A stretch of DNA of 64,000 nucleotides. Source: Winogradskyella tangerina (GTDB lineage: Bacteria > Bacteroidota > Bacteroidia > Flavobacteriales > Flavobacteriaceae). Shown in pieces: positions 18,621 to 28,109 of the stretch. The notes under the pieces were generated by a model. The model was given only the letters and a program-made list of their open reading frames with translations, made no database searches and was not told the origin of the DNA. Both the position numbers and the translations under genes were made by a program. Positions within the stretch are counted from its first letter, which is position 1; every line of letters begins with the position of its first letter. The stretch spans positions 124,001 through 188,000 of the forward strand of contig NZ_QERF01000008.1 of the NCBI RefSeq assembly GCF_003260205.1. The letters are read 5' to 3'.

Positions 18621-19058
18621 ATGCCCTACATTGAAGATTTCCTTAGCGCACAAGAAGAACAGGAGATCATTGAAGCTATTCGTGTAGCAGAGCGCGAAAC
18701 TTCTGGTGAGATCCGAGTTCATATTGAACAAGGGTGCGACGCTGATGTTTATGAACGTGCGTTAGATGTTTTTCACCTTTTGAAAATGGACAATACCATT
18801 CAAAGAAATGGTGTGCTTATTTATGTGGCCGTCGACAACAAAGCATTTGTCATTTTTGGCGATGAAGGAATTAATAAAAATGTAGACTCAAATTTCTGGA
18901 ATTCTACTCGAGATAAAATTGCAACATATTTCAAATCAGGAAACTTTAAGCAAGGTCTCATTGAGGGAATATCTGAAGCCGGAAAAGTACTATCAGCTCA
19001 TTTCCCTTGGGAACACGGTGATAGAAACGAATTAGATAATACCATATCTAAAGGCTAA
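18621..19058 (+). CDS. TPM domain protein (no signal peptide)
   Basis: A 145-residue soluble TPM-fold protein (EIIEAIRVAERETSGEIRVH; NGVLIYVAVDNKAFVIFGDEGI). There is no signal peptide or TM helix, so it is expected in the cytoplasm, unlike the two TPM proteins after it. The stop overlaps the next start by one base. It forms a LemA-TPM-TPM-TPM run. TPM-domain proteins are linked to envelope assembly and photosystem repair in other organisms; the role here is unknown. Confidence 0.86.
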   Translation: MPYIEDFLSAQEEQEIIEAIRVAERETSGEIRVHIEQGCDADVYERALDVFHLLKMDNTIQRNGVLIYVAVDNKAFVIFGDEGINKNVDSNFWNSTRDKIATYFKSGNFKQGLIEGISEAGKVLSAHFPWEHGDRNELDNTISKG

Positions 19059-19906
19059 TGAAGAAGCTTAAACACATAGTATTTTCAATATGTCATGGTA
19101 TTTTCATGCTGAGTTCATTGCAGGGTTTTGCGCAATATGAAATTCCTCCTCTACCAACCGATCCAGAAGAAATAAAAGAAAATTTTATTGTCTATGATGA
19201 GATCAATTTGCTCAGTCCTAATGAAAAAGAAAATCTTCGTCAAAAATTAATTCGATATGCCGATACCACATCAACAGAGATTGTAATTGCTATTATTAGT
19301 TCTACTGAAGGTGAGTACATAAATTATCTGGGCGCCCAATGGGGTGAAAAATGGGGTATTGGTCGGGAAAAGGAAGACAATGGCATCTTAATTCTCCTGG
19401 CAAAAGATGATCGGAAGATTGGCATTAATACAGGGAAAGGCACAGAGCATTTACTTACCGATGCAATGAGCAGGCGGATAATAGATCGGGAGATCATTCC
19501 GCATTTCAAACGTAATGATTACTATGGTGGTCTCGAAAGGGCTACAGACGTTATTTTTGAAGTGATGAGCGGTGAATATCAATTGAATTCTCAAAATAAT
19601 AATAGCGACTTTCCATTTGTAGTTTTCTTTGTTCTGTTCATATTTTTTATCATTTTTATTATTGCCATCTCAAAACGGCGTGGCGGAGGTCGAGGAGGTA
19701 ATGGAGGCAATAGAGATAATGATAGCAGAAGTATTCTCGAAGCCATAATACTAAGTAACATGGGACGCGGCAGTTACCGAAAAGGTTCATCTGGTGGCAT
19801 TGGTGGTTTTGGTGGAGGCTCTAGCGGAGGTAGTTTTGGTGGAGGTTTTAGCGGCGGCTTCGGCGGTGGTAGTTTTGGTGGCGGCGGTGCGTCGGGTGGA
19901 TGGTAA
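19058..19906 (+). CDS. TPM domain protein with Gly-rich tail (YgcG-like)
   Basis: A 282-residue exported protein: signal peptide (about 1-25), TPM domain (about 45-170: YDEINLLSPNEKENLRQKL, then GREKEDNGILILLAKDDRKIGINTG), a TM helix (about 187-205), a basic RRGGGRGG stretch and a Gly/Ser-rich tail ending GGGASGGW. This is the classic YgcG-type layout, with the TPM domain in the periplasm and the Gly-rich tail predicted on the cytoplasmic side. Overlaps the upstream TPM gene by one base. Confidence 0.9.
   Translation: MKKLKHIVFSICHGIFMLSSLQGFAQYEIPPLPTDPEEIKENFIVYDEINLLSPNEKENLRQKLIRYADTTSTEIVIAIISSTEGEYINYLGAQWGEKWGIGREKEDNGILILLAKDDRKIGINTGKGTEHLLTDAMSRRIIDREIIPHFKRNDYYGGLERATDVIFEVMSGEYQLNSQNNNSDFPFVVFFVLFIFFIIFIIAISKRRGGGRGGNGGNRDNDSRSILEAIILSNMGRGSYRKGSSGGIGGFGGGSSGGSFGGGFSGGFGGGSFGGGGASGGW
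19784..19903 (+). repeat. Gly-coding low-complexity tract
   Basis: Short imperfect GGT/GGC-rich repeats encode the Gly/Ser/Phe tail of the YgcG-like protein. The GC content is visibly higher than that of the surrounding DNA because of the Gly codons. Confidence 0.75.
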
Positions 19907-19915
19907 AATAATCTT

Positions 19916-20425
19916 ATGCGAAACAAATCTTTTATTGTCTTCATAGTTACTGCATTTCTTTTTTTAGGCTGCAAGGATGAGCCTGCTTCAACTGATATCA
20001 ATAAATCTTACATTCCTGAAAATCCTAATCAAAAAGTCGTATTCGATTCCTCAGATCTGTTTACCACGGTAGAAGAACAAATCCTCAGTGAAAAGATCAT
20101 TCGATATGAACAAACCTCAACGAATCAGGCTGCCGTATTATCTATTGATTCGATACCTTCAAAAATGGAAATTCAACAATTTGGTAAAGCTGTTGCCAAT
20201 GCTTGGGGAATAGGCTTAAAAGATAAAGACAATGGCCTGCTAATAACGATTTCAAAATTTGAAAAGAAAATAGCTATTTCTACAGGTTTAGGAACTGAAC
20301 AATTAATTTCAGATGACGATTGTCAACGAATTATTGATAATCTGATGATACCACAATTTAAGAGAAATAACTACTTTGAAGGTGTAGAAAGAGCACTCGA
20401 TTCGCTGTTTATACTCTGGGATTAG
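19916..20425 (+). CDS. TPM domain lipoprotein
   Basis: A 169-residue predicted lipoprotein (lipobox LFLGC, Cys19-20 region) with a TPM domain filling the rest (VFDSSDLFTTVEEQILSEKI; LKDKDNGLLITISKFEKKIAIST). It parallels the TPM domain of the preceding gene (KEDNGILILLAKDDRKIGINTG) and is evidently a duplicate, without TM helix or Gly tail. It starts 9 bases after the YgcG-like gene. It is the last gene of the M23/MerR/LemA/TPM run and converges on the large T9SS protein gene. Confidence 0.83.
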   Translation: MRNKSFIVFIVTAFLFLGCKDEPASTDINKSYIPENPNQKVVFDSSDLFTTVEEQILSEKIIRYEQTSTNQAAVLSIDSIPSKMEIQQFGKAVANAWGIGLKDKDNGLLITISKFEKKIAISTGLGTEQLISDDDCQRIIDNLMIPQFKRNNYFEGVERALDSLFILWD

Positions 20426-20441
20426 ACCCTGAAATAAAAGA

Positions 20442-22877
20442 TTATCGCTTCAAGCTGAAATGGCCTCTGAAAGTTCTTCCATCAACTAACTCAGCTAAAA
20501 ACCAATAGTCATCATTAGGTTGTAAATGACCATTATAAACGCCATCCCAACTCGGATTTTGTTCATTTAAAACAGTTAATAGTTTACCATATCTATCAAA
20601 TATTTTAACTGAAGCTGTATTAGGAAAACGAGAAGAAAAGCCTTTGATTTGCCAAGTGTCATTAACCGTATCGCCATTGGGTGTGAAGTACTTCGGAAAT
20701 CCTAAAACCGAAACCTCTTCTGACACAATACCGCAATTGGCTTTAATGTCTTTCACATAGATATTATGAATGCCGGCGGGGACATTTTCAAAGACATTTG
20801 ATTCTTGATAAACACCATTTTCGTCGTTAAGCGCGTAGATATATTCTCCATCTCCTGTCACTAAAACAGTAATGGTATTATTGTCTGAAACATCACTAAC
20901 CTCTATGGTTTCGATTGTTGCGGTACTCGAAGGCAAAACACGTATACTTCGGCGATTTGTACATCCTGCTGGTCGGGTTACAAAGACATCGTAAACTCCG
21001 ATTTGATTAATTTCAATATTAATTGTGGTTTCACCAGTAGACCATTCGTAGGCATAATTATTTGGAATATCGTCTAAAATTCCACCGCTTAATGTAATAG
21101 TTTCGGGGAAGGTATTCAAACAATAATAAACTTCCTCATACTGATTAACATTTGGTAATTCTTTCACCCTTAGATGAACTTCGTTAATAGCATAACAAAC
21201 GTCGTCAATATCTACTCTGGCATAAACGGTATGTTCAAAAGCGACCTCGTTAAAATACGGTTCGGCGATCTCATTGATCTTCAATAAGGCTTCGTTATAG
21301 GTAGCATAATACCCAAGAGAGGCGTTAACTGGAGAACTTGCTAGTATTTGACTGTCTGCTTCTGTAAGATCGAAAAATGCAAAGCCATCGACAATGAAAT
21401 CATCACAAACTTCGAGATTAGCCGTAATACCGTTTGAAGAATTAACCTGCAATGTCACTTCTGAACTGCTGAAACAACCTGATGATTCATCTAATACTTT
21501 TGCGTAGATGACTTGATTATTGAAGCTGTTCATGTAATTATTACCATCAATAGGTATGGTTAGCATTTCATTCTCATAAAAACTAATATCCCAAATGGGC
21601 ACTACCTGACCGAATTCGTTTCGGACGATATCATCGGTATAGGTATTCAAATTAAAACTTGAAATGCCATCGTCCACTTCATCATCACATTGAATTATGG
21701 TGATATCATTTGCAATGGGCAGCATATAAGCATTTACCGTGATCGGAATTCTATTTCCTTCTGTGCACCCTTCAAAAAGTGGCAAAATATAATACGTCGT
21801 ATTGCTATCTATATACTCCTGATAATTTAACCCGGTGTGGAACACTTCAGTTGATGTTTCTGTTTCGAACCATAAAACCTCATCGACATTGGTCGTAAGA
21901 TTGATCTGAGCAAATCCTTCATCACACACATCGACTGTATTAATAGTAGTCTGCGGCATAACAATCCGTGTGCTACCAGATACATTTATATTATCAGGAT
22001 CACCTTCCATGCCCCCAAATTCTATAATATAACCTTGTGGATGGTAGGGACTGTCGGGATCTTCAGAACCGGTATTTGGCAGATCATTCCAAGAACCCAA
22101 AATACCAATATCTGGGTCTGTGATATGCGCATAATCTTCATCACCTAAATTGTTGGGTTCACCGAGATTCCAATATGAAAAAACGCCATCGGGTGCACTT
22201 CCGCTCACGGCACCATTCCAAAATACTTGTCCGGCTTCAGGACCAGTTTCCCAGCGCCAGGTACCTTCCACACCACTATCTGTACCACCAATCCATCCCG
22301 TTCCTAGTGTTTGCTCACCTGTTAATTGTACTTCTTCAGGTGTAGTAATGGTCGCTAAATAGCCTTGTAAACCAAAATAAGTCTGACTCGCCGCAGTATC
22401 TCTCGCATCTGACCAGGTGATTCCTATATCGGGTACATAAAGATAGTAATGACCTGTGGCAGGAAGAAAATTGGCTTCACCTAAGTTCACCGAGAAAATT
22501 TTGTCTTCAGTAAAGTTGCCTTCCGAAGTTTGAAATCTCACATCGAGGATGGCATTTTCAAATTCGGTATAACTTGCCGGCCCATTTAATGTAAGTCGTC
22601 CCGTTTCAATAGACCAAGTCGATGTAATATTTGGGTGATTACCTGTTAAAGTTAGTACATCTGCACCAATGGTATAACCAGTTACAATTTGCACATAAAT
22701 AAACTCGAGATCTCCAGAACCATCAGAGATACTTACTTCAGTAGCAATAGGCATAGGCGACTCACCACAGTAGATTTGTTCACCAACAACATCGACCTGC
22801 GGAGGTGCTTGTCCGCTACATGGTAAAAAAGCAACGAAATAGAATAGAAAGATTAAGTATGGCCCTAACTTCAACAT
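20442..22877 (-). CDS. T9SS type B sorting protein with C-type lectin-like domain
   Basis: An 811-residue secreted protein. After a signal peptide (about 1-22) and a beta-rich segment, residues of about 135-290 form a C-type lectin-like domain: YLATITTPEEVQ, GWIGGTDS, then the EPN sugar-binding-type motif in YWNLGEPNN and late ...GYIIEFGG. The middle part carries repeated beta-sandwich segments, each with a Cys-containing VCDD-like motif. The last ~85 residues are the type B (gliding-motility-associated) sorting domain: PKYFTPNGDTVNDTW, VKIFDRYGKLL, DGVYNG. It should be exported by T9SS and held at the cell surface. It lies 15 bases after der. Confidence 0.9.
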   Translation of the reverse strand: MLKLGPYLIFLFYFVAFLPCSGQAPPQVDVVGEQIYCGESPMPIATEVSISDGSGDLEFIYVQIVTGYTIGADVLTLTGNHPNITSTWSIETGRLTLNGPASYTEFENAILDVRFQTSEGNFTEDKIFSVNLGEANFLPATGHYYLYVPDIGITWSDARDTAASQTYFGLQGYLATITTPEEVQLTGEQTLGTGWIGGTDSGVEGTWRWETGPEAGQVFWNGAVSGSAPDGVFSYWNLGEPNNLGDEDYAHITDPDIGILGSWNDLPNTGSEDPDSPYHPQGYIIEFGGMEGDPDNINVSGSTRIVMPQTTINTVDVCDEGFAQINLTTNVDEVLWFETETSTEVFHTGLNYQEYIDSNTTYYILPLFEGCTEGNRIPITVNAYMLPIANDITIIQCDDEVDDGISSFNLNTYTDDIVRNEFGQVVPIWDISFYENEMLTIPIDGNNYMNSFNNQVIYAKVLDESSGCFSSSEVTLQVNSSNGITANLEVCDDFIVDGFAFFDLTEADSQILASSPVNASLGYYATYNEALLKINEIAEPYFNEVAFEHTVYARVDIDDVCYAINEVHLRVKELPNVNQYEEVYYCLNTFPETITLSGGILDDIPNNYAYEWSTGETTINIEINQIGVYDVFVTRPAGCTNRRSIRVLPSSTATIETIEVSDVSDNNTITVLVTGDGEYIYALNDENGVYQESNVFENVPAGIHNIYVKDIKANCGIVSEEVSVLGFPKYFTPNGDTVNDTWQIKGFSSRFPNTASVKIFDRYGKLLTVLNEQNPSWDGVYNGHLQPNDDYWFLAELVDGRTFRGHFSLKR

Positions 22878-22892
22878 AGCAAAGCTAAGATA

Positions 22893-24197
22893 CTATTTTT
22901 TGCGCATGTACACACTAACAGGAACGCCATGAAAATCAAAATGATCTCTAAGCTGATTTTCTAAAAATCGTTTGTAGGGATCTTTTACGTATTGCGGTAA
23001 ATTACAGAAGAATGCAAATTGCGGTTGAGGTGTTGGTAATTGCATGATATATTTGATCTTCACGTACTTACCTTTATAAGCTGGTGGCGGATTATGCTCA
23101 ATAATAGGTAATAAAACTTCATTTAAAACACTTGTCTTAATACGTTTTGTTCTGTTCTTATAAACTTCAACAGCCGTTTCAATAGCTTTAAAAATTCGTT
23201 GCTTATTAAGCACTGAAATAAATACGATTGGAACATCCGTAAAAGGTGCAATTTCCTTTCGAATGTATTTTTCAAACTCCTTTGCCGTTTTATTGTCCTT
23301 TTCAACAAGGTCCCATTTATTAACCAAGATCACAATGCCTTTTCTATTGCGCTCTGCTAACCAAAATATATTTTGAACCTGCCCATCAAACCCACGCGTC
23401 GCATCTAAGACTAATAAACAAACATCACAGTGTTCGATGGCTCTGATACTTCGCATTACCGAGTAAAATTCAAGATCTTCTTTAACCTTGGATTTTCTTC
23501 TTATGCCGGCTGTATCTACAAGATTGAATTCAAATCCAAATCTATTGTATTTCGTGTCGATGGCATCTCTTGTGGTTCCAGCGATATCAGTTACGATATA
23601 ACGCTCCTCGCCGATTAATGCATTAATGAAAGACGATTTACCAGCATTTGGGCGTCCGACTACCGCAAATCGTGGTAGTTGCTCCTCCTCTACATCTTCC
23701 TTTTCGGGTAAGGCTTCTACAACAGCATCTAATAAATCACCTGTACCACTTCCATTTATACTTGCAATGGTAAAATAATCTCCTAAACCGAGCGAATAAA
23801 ACTCCACAGCGTCTTCGGCACGTTTATTATTGTCAACCTTATTAACCACTAAAAACACAGGCTTTTCAACTTTTCTTAAAAGGTTGGCAACATCTTCATC
23901 CATTCCGGTAACACCAGACTCAACATCTACCATAAATATGATCGCATCGGCTTCATCAATAGCAAGTTCTACCTGTTTATCGATTTCGGCTTCAAAGATA
24001 TCATCACTTCCAACGACATAACCGCCTGTATCAATTAAAGAAAACTCCTTACCATTCCAATCGGTTTTACCATAATGGCGGTCTCTGGTTACACCACTAA
24101 CAGCATCAACAATGGCCTCACGTCTTTGTATGAGTCGATTGAAAAAAGTTGATTTGCCCACATTTGGTCTTCCTACTATAGCTACTATGTTTCCCAT
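22893..24197 (-). CDS. der: GTPase Der
   Basis: A 434-residue protein with two tandem GTPase domains and a C-terminal KH-like domain, the unique Der arrangement. The P-loops are GRPNVGKST and GRPNAGKSS; the NKVD and NKWD specificity motifs are present; switch II regions are DTGGY and DTAGI. Der acts in assembly of the 50S ribosomal subunit. A -7 box lies just upstream. The T9SS protein gene follows closely and may be read through from der. Confidence 0.97.
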   Translation of the reverse strand: MGNIVAIVGRPNVGKSTFFNRLIQRREAIVDAVSGVTRDRHYGKTDWNGKEFSLIDTGGYVVGSDDIFEAEIDKQVELAIDEADAIIFMVDVESGVTGMDEDVANLLRKVEKPVFLVVNKVDNNKRAEDAVEFYSLGLGDYFTIASINGSGTGDLLDAVVEALPEKEDVEEEQLPRFAVVGRPNAGKSSFINALIGEERYIVTDIAGTTRDAIDTKYNRFGFEFNLVDTAGIRRKSKVKEDLEFYSVMRSIRAIEHCDVCLLVLDATRGFDGQVQNIFWLAERNRKGIVILVNKWDLVEKDNKTAKEFEKYIRKEIAPFTDVPIVFISVLNKQRIFKAIETAVEVYKNRTKRIKTSVLNEVLLPIIEHNPPPAYKGKYVKIKYIMQLPTPQPQFAFFCNLPQYVKDPYKRFLENQLRDHFDFHGVPVSVYMRKK

Positions 24198-24213
24198 AAT
24201 TAAATTATTGCCG

Positions 24214-24221
24214 CAAAGGTA
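24214..24221 (-). promoter_or_regulatory. -7 element upstream of der
   Basis: On the minus strand the sequence is TACCTTTG, an exact TAnnTTTG match, 16 bases from the der ATG. It is identical to the boxes of era and yaaA. No TTG is seen at the expected -33 spacing. Confidence 0.55.
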
Positions 24222-24282
24222 GCATATAATCTTAGAAACCGATTAATAGAAAATATGTAAATTGAAGACAATTAAATTAACT

Positions 24283-24804
24283 ATGGAACTTTCGAACGAA
24301 GTTATCTTAAGGCCACGATTTAAATTCAATGTTGATCGCAAACATGAAAGTTTATTGTCGCTCTTTGAATCTGAAGGCAAAAAACAATCCGACTTCATTG
24401 TAACACGGGTTGACGACCATGTGTTTATTAAGATTCCGAAAGCAAAACAACACTTCTGGTCGCCACAGTTACATCTCGAGATCAACGAAGACTATGATGA
24501 TAAAAACATTAGTACTATTTATGGACTCTTTGGGCCAAACCCAACGGTCTGGACCATGTTTATGTTCTTACACTTTGTTGTTGCCGGTTTTTTTATTGGC
24601 TTTGCTATATGGACCTATGTGAATTGGTCGTTAGACGAAAGCTATGCCATACAGTTATTTGTAACCTTTTTAATGGTCGTTCTGTGGTTTGCTTTATATT
24701 TTAGTGGTAGACTCGGAAAAAGTGCAGGTAACGATCAAATGCACGAACTGCACCATTTTATGCGAGATACCTTGCGCAGTCAAGATATTCACGCCATGAA
24801 TTAA
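24283..24804 (+). CDS. Conserved membrane protein of unknown function
   Basis: A 173-residue protein from ATG 24283 (MELSNEVILRPRF); a TTG at 24262 would add seven residues. The N-terminal ~85 residues are soluble and beta-like (FIVTRVDDHVFIKI); two TM helices follow (about 95-115 and 125-145), then a His-rich tail (MHELHHFMRDTL). It lies between der and era, both on the other strand, and its stop abuts the era stop with no gap. I do not recognise a family. Confidence 0.7.
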   Translation: MELSNEVILRPRFKFNVDRKHESLLSLFESEGKKQSDFIVTRVDDHVFIKIPKAKQHFWSPQLHLEINEDYDDKNISTIYGLFGPNPTVWTMFMFLHFVVAGFFIGFAIWTYVNWSLDESYAIQLFVTFLMVVLWFALYFSGRLGKSAGNDQMHELHHFMRDTLRSQDIHAMN

Positions 24805-25686
24805 TTACTTCTGATTATAACCAAACCGCCTCAACTGGTTCTGATTACTTCGCCAGTTTTTATTCACTTTTACGTATAATTCAAGATGAATTTGCTTGTC
24901 GAAAAATCGTTCTAGATCTTTTCTAGCTTCAACACCAACGCGTTTTAAGGCTAAACCTTTATGACCTATTATGATGCCTTTTTGCGTATCTCGTTCAACC
25001 ATAATTACTGAACGAATTCTAATGATCTTTTCATCCTCATGAAACTCTTCAGTATCAACTTCAACAGCATATGGAATTTCTTTTTTGTAATGCATCAAGA
25101 TCTTTTCGCGAATAGCTTCATTTACAAAAAAGCGTTCTGGTTTATCAGTAAGTTGATCCTTCGGATAGAAAGGTGGCGACTCTGGTAATAACTCAATAAT
25201 TCTTTGAAATACATTCTGAACATTGAATCCATTTAATGCAGAAATTGGATAAAACTCTGCATTAGGCACCTTTTTTTGCCATAATTCTGCTTGTTCTTCA
25301 AGTTGCTCTTGATTAGAATTATCAATTTTATTAAGCAATAAAATCACAGGGATTTTTGAATTGGTTATCTTTTTGAAAAAGGCTTCATCTTTAAGTTCCT
25401 TCTCACCTATCTCCACCATGTAAATCAAAACATCAGCATCCTCAAAAGCAGATTTTACAAAATCCATCATGGACTCTTGAAGCTCATAGGCAGGCTTAAT
25501 GATTCCTGGAGTATCACTTAGAATCACTTGGAAATCTTCACCATTAACAATGCCCAGAATACGATGCCTCGTAGTCTGCGCTTTAGAAGTAATGATCGAT
25601 AACTTTTCACCCACAAATGCATTCATTAATGTGGATTTACCAACGTTGGGATTTCCAATAATATTTACAAAACCTGCTTTATGCAT
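24805..25686 (-). CDS. era: GTPase Era
   Basis: A 293-residue Era. The GTPase domain carries P-loop GNPNVGKST, switch II DTPG and NKID; the C-terminal KH domain has the GHKGLALKRVG motif, which binds the 3' end of 16S rRNA. Era assists maturation of the 30S subunit. I choose ATG 25686 (MHKAGFVN, the usual start) over an in-frame TTG at 25692. The TACCTTTG box lies 16 bases upstream. Confidence 0.97.
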   Translation of the reverse strand: MHKAGFVNIIGNPNVGKSTLMNAFVGEKLSIITSKAQTTRHRILGIVNGEDFQVILSDTPGIIKPAYELQESMMDFVKSAFEDADVLIYMVEIGEKELKDEAFFKKITNSKIPVILLLNKIDNSNQEQLEEQAELWQKKVPNAEFYPISALNGFNVQNVFQRIIELLPESPPFYPKDQLTDKPERFFVNEAIREKILMHYKKEIPYAVEVDTEEFHEDEKIIRIRSVIMVERDTQKGIIIGHKGLALKRVGVEARKDLERFFDKQIHLELYVKVNKNWRSNQNQLRRFGYNQK

Positions 25687-25702
25687 TCTCAAAAATTTAT
25701 TG

Positions 25703-25710
25703 CAAAGGTA
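25703..25710 (-). promoter_or_regulatory. -7 element upstream of era
   Basis: TACCTTTG on the minus strand, an exact TAnnTTTG match. Possible TTG boxes lie 15 and 23 bases further upstream, neither at the ideal spacing. It lies within the N-terminal extension that the divergent gene would have if it started at 25719. Confidence 0.55.
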
Positions 25711-25775
25711 GTATTAATATGATGACAATTTTTCAAAATGACGATAAGAAGAAAACGAATCAAATAATTTATAAA

Positions 25776-27389
25776 ATGAAAAAACTAGCCATTCCCATAG
25801 GAATTTGTATTGTCGGACTTATTCTAACTGCAGTTAGCTTTTTAGGATCGAAAAGTGGTAGTGCAGAAGACATTGATATAAGTATCGAAAAATCGGCATT
25901 CATAATGCCAGCTGCTCACAGGGTGTATTCTAACCCTGATGCTTTAGATGGAAAATACTATTTGTTCAAAGCTAAAATCACCAATAATTCTTCAAAAACT
26001 CTCGAGGACGTCACCGTTAAATATCGCGTCCCTGATTATATTGACTGGACCGAATTAACGGTTTCTGGTGAAATGTTTCCTGGTCAGACTTTAGTAGTAC
26101 CATGTTATCCTAAGTTTGAAAATGATATTACTGAAAAAACTACCGAATCTGTAGAAAAGGCAGAAATTGAGATCTCATGGGATGATGCTGAAGAAGACGA
26201 TATCATTGAAGAGGACTTCACATTTAAACTAACCAACAGAAATGAATATGTCTACACAGGAATTAAATCTGAAGAGATCAGCTCTTGGGCAGATATGTAC
26301 GATAACGATGCACTTATTGCTTGCTTTGTTACTCCAAACGATCCTGTGGTAAAATACTACACACAAAATCTACAGGAGAAATTATTAAAGGGTGAAGCTG
26401 CTTCGGTGACTCGTAAACCCGAAGATGCCGTTCGTTTTTTAGGTGGTATTTACGAAGCAACTCGTAAATCGCACATGGTATATAGCGGTACCAAAGGAAT
26501 TCCGAAATCAACTGAAGACGTACAGAGTATTGTACAGCAGGTGCGATTGCCTCGTGAAGTCATCACCGGAAATACTGGTCTTTGTATAGAACTTAGTGTT
26601 CTTTACGCCAGCGTGCTTTCTGCTGCCGGTATAGACCCGATCATTTACATGGTTCCTGGACATGCTTACCCTGGATTTAGAATGAATGGTCAATACTATG
26701 CCATTGAAGCTACTGGAATTGGCGGCGAAGGATTAGGAAATATTATGAGTGCAGAAGAAGCTTTTCAACAGGGGCAGAAACAGTTACAAGAATTTATTGA
26801 GCGATCTCAAGCAGGAGACCCAAGATATACTATTGTAGATATTCATAATGTGAATTCTCAAGGTGTAACTTCAATGGACCTGAAAGACAATGATTTTATG
26901 CGAAAGAAAGTAGATGATATTGTTGCGTCATGGTCTGGTGGACGCCAAGTATCACCTAACCAAGGCGGTGGAAATAACATTAGAATTCCTGAAAATAACC
27001 TTCGTACTGGAAATCCATTATCATTCACTATCCCTTCCGGATGGTCAACGATGATGAGTCCGGTTCCTCAAATGCCAATAGTAACTGCACAGGTTATAGC
27101 GCCAGATCAAATGACTACGGTAACTATTTATGATATTCCTGTATCTAATGCCGAACAAGGAATGGCAACCATCAATCAATACTTTTCTGGTTTCGGAATG
27201 CAAATGCAATATCAAGTTAATGGCAACGCTGTAGCAGGACAAACCTATTCTGCTAATGGTACTTTCAACTGGATTGGCAAAGCCATCAGGCGTCAGGGCG
27301 AAATACGAATAGTTGCGGTCGGCGCACCAGATTATTTGTACAATCAGAATTCAGGAATAATAAATCAAGTCTATAACAGTATCAGATAA
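25776..27389 (+). CDS. Transglutaminase-like domain protein, membrane-anchored
   Basis: A 537-residue protein if started at ATG 25776 (MKKLAIPIGIC), which places a TM or signal helix at the N-terminus; an in-frame ATG at 25719 would add 19 charged residues. After a beta-rich region, a transglutaminase-like core shows the Cys in GNTGLCIELSVLYA, the His in VPGHAYPGF and an acidic partner in QYYAIEATG, so a Cys-His-Glu/Asp site may be intact. The C-terminal ~120 residues form another beta domain. It is probably periplasmic; a protease or cross-linking role is possible. The next gene starts 10 bases later. Confidence 0.83.
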   Translation: MKKLAIPIGICIVGLILTAVSFLGSKSGSAEDIDISIEKSAFIMPAAHRVYSNPDALDGKYYLFKAKITNNSSKTLEDVTVKYRVPDYIDWTELTVSGEMFPGQTLVVPCYPKFENDITEKTTESVEKAEIEISWDDAEEDDIIEEDFTFKLTNRNEYVYTGIKSEEISSWADMYDNDALIACFVTPNDPVVKYYTQNLQEKLLKGEAASVTRKPEDAVRFLGGIYEATRKSHMVYSGTKGIPKSTEDVQSIVQQVRLPREVITGNTGLCIELSVLYASVLSAAGIDPIIYMVPGHAYPGFRMNGQYYAIEATGIGGEGLGNIMSAEEAFQQGQKQLQEFIERSQAGDPRYTIVDIHNVNSQGVTSMDLKDNDFMRKKVDDIVASWSGGRQVSPNQGGGNNIRIPENNLRTGNPLSFTIPSGWSTMMSPVPQMPIVTAQVIAPDQMTTVTIYDIPVSNAEQGMATINQYFSGFGMQMQYQVNGNAVAGQTYSANGTFNWIGKAIRRQGEIRIVAVGAPDYLYNQNSGIINQVYNSIR

Positions 27390-27399
27390 AATTAAAAAA

Positions 27400-28014
27400 A
27401 TGAAAACTATAAAAACACTCATAGCCGCATGCGCACTTATGTTATGCTTTAATATCGGTGCTCAATCCCAACAAAAAATAGAAATGCGAATAGATTCTAT
27501 TGGCAATGCAAAACTTACGGTATCCATGAACATGAACGCCCAACAATGGCAAGTATGGAATAGTAACTACGGAAATAATCCTTCGGCATTGAAACGTGAT
27601 ATCGAACGTTCCATGCCGGCTTATTTCCTGGATGATTTCAAACTAGAAAAAGATGATATGAATCGCTCTTTCAATTTAAGCCTTAACGCTTATGGTGTAT
27701 GTGAGATCAATAAGCGTGGAAAGTGGATCGTTGACACTGACCAGAAAAATGCACAATTAACAGAATTAACAGATCATAAATACATGCTTGTCAGCAGTCC
27801 GCCAGAATACGGCGGAAACTTACAACAGACCTTTATTATTGAATTACCGAAGGATGCTAAAGGAATTAAAATAGATAAAGATGCTTATGGCAAATCTGTT
27901 TTTGAATTTGATATGGACGCGCCTTCTTCAGGATTTAATTTCATGCGATGGGCCGGTATTTTCCTTATCGTTATTGGCGGTGGATTGGCAGGAAAAGACT
28001 TATTAAAAAAGTAA
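27400..28014 (+). CDS. Exported protein with C-terminal TM helix, unknown function
   Basis: A 204-residue protein with a signal peptide (about 1-21, ending NIGAQS) and a C-terminal TM helix (about 183-200, WAGIFLIVIGGGLAG) ending in two lysines, so the ~160-residue middle domain is predicted periplasmic and anchored. The middle has SIGNAKLTVSMNMNAQQW. No family is recognised. It sits 10 bases after the transglutaminase-like gene and may work with it. Confidence 0.7.
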   Translation: MKTIKTLIAACALMLCFNIGAQSQQKIEMRIDSIGNAKLTVSMNMNAQQWQVWNSNYGNNPSALKRDIERSMPAYFLDDFKLEKDDMNRSFNLSLNAYGVCEINKRGKWIVDTDQKNAQLTELTDHKYMLVSSPPEYGGNLQQTFIIELPKDAKGIKIDKDAYGKSVFEFDMDAPSSGFNFMRWAGIFLIVIGGGLAGKDLLKK

Positions 28015-28060
28015 TCATTGCAACCTTTGAACGTAAAATTCAAATTATAAAATGTAAGAA

Positions 28061-28091
28061 TTGGTAGTCATTTGAATTAATTGTATCTTTC
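28061..28091 (+). promoter_or_regulatory. Promoter of the sigma/CHAT operon
   Basis: TTG at 28061-28063 is followed after 20 bases by TATCTTTC (28084-28091), one mismatch from TAnnTTTG. The sigma gene ATG is 18 bases downstream. The match suggests basal transcription by the housekeeping sigma. Confidence 0.55.
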
Positions 28092-28109
28092 TGATGTTTA
28101 GCTATTAAC

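Noticed and set aside
19784-19903. Repeated Gly-coding DNA as a CRISPR-like array
   Set aside because: Repeats are short, irregular and in frame in a YgcG-type tail; there are no spacers or cas genes.
22880-22887. TAGCTTTG on the minus strand as a promoter of the T9SS protein gene
   Set aside because: It lies 2 bases from the ATG, so the start site would fall inside or after the start codon. More likely chance, with read-through from der.
25719-25775. N-terminal extension of the transglutaminase-like protein
   Set aside because: The extra 19 residues are charged and precede the TM helix; the start at 25776 looks natural. Not excluded.
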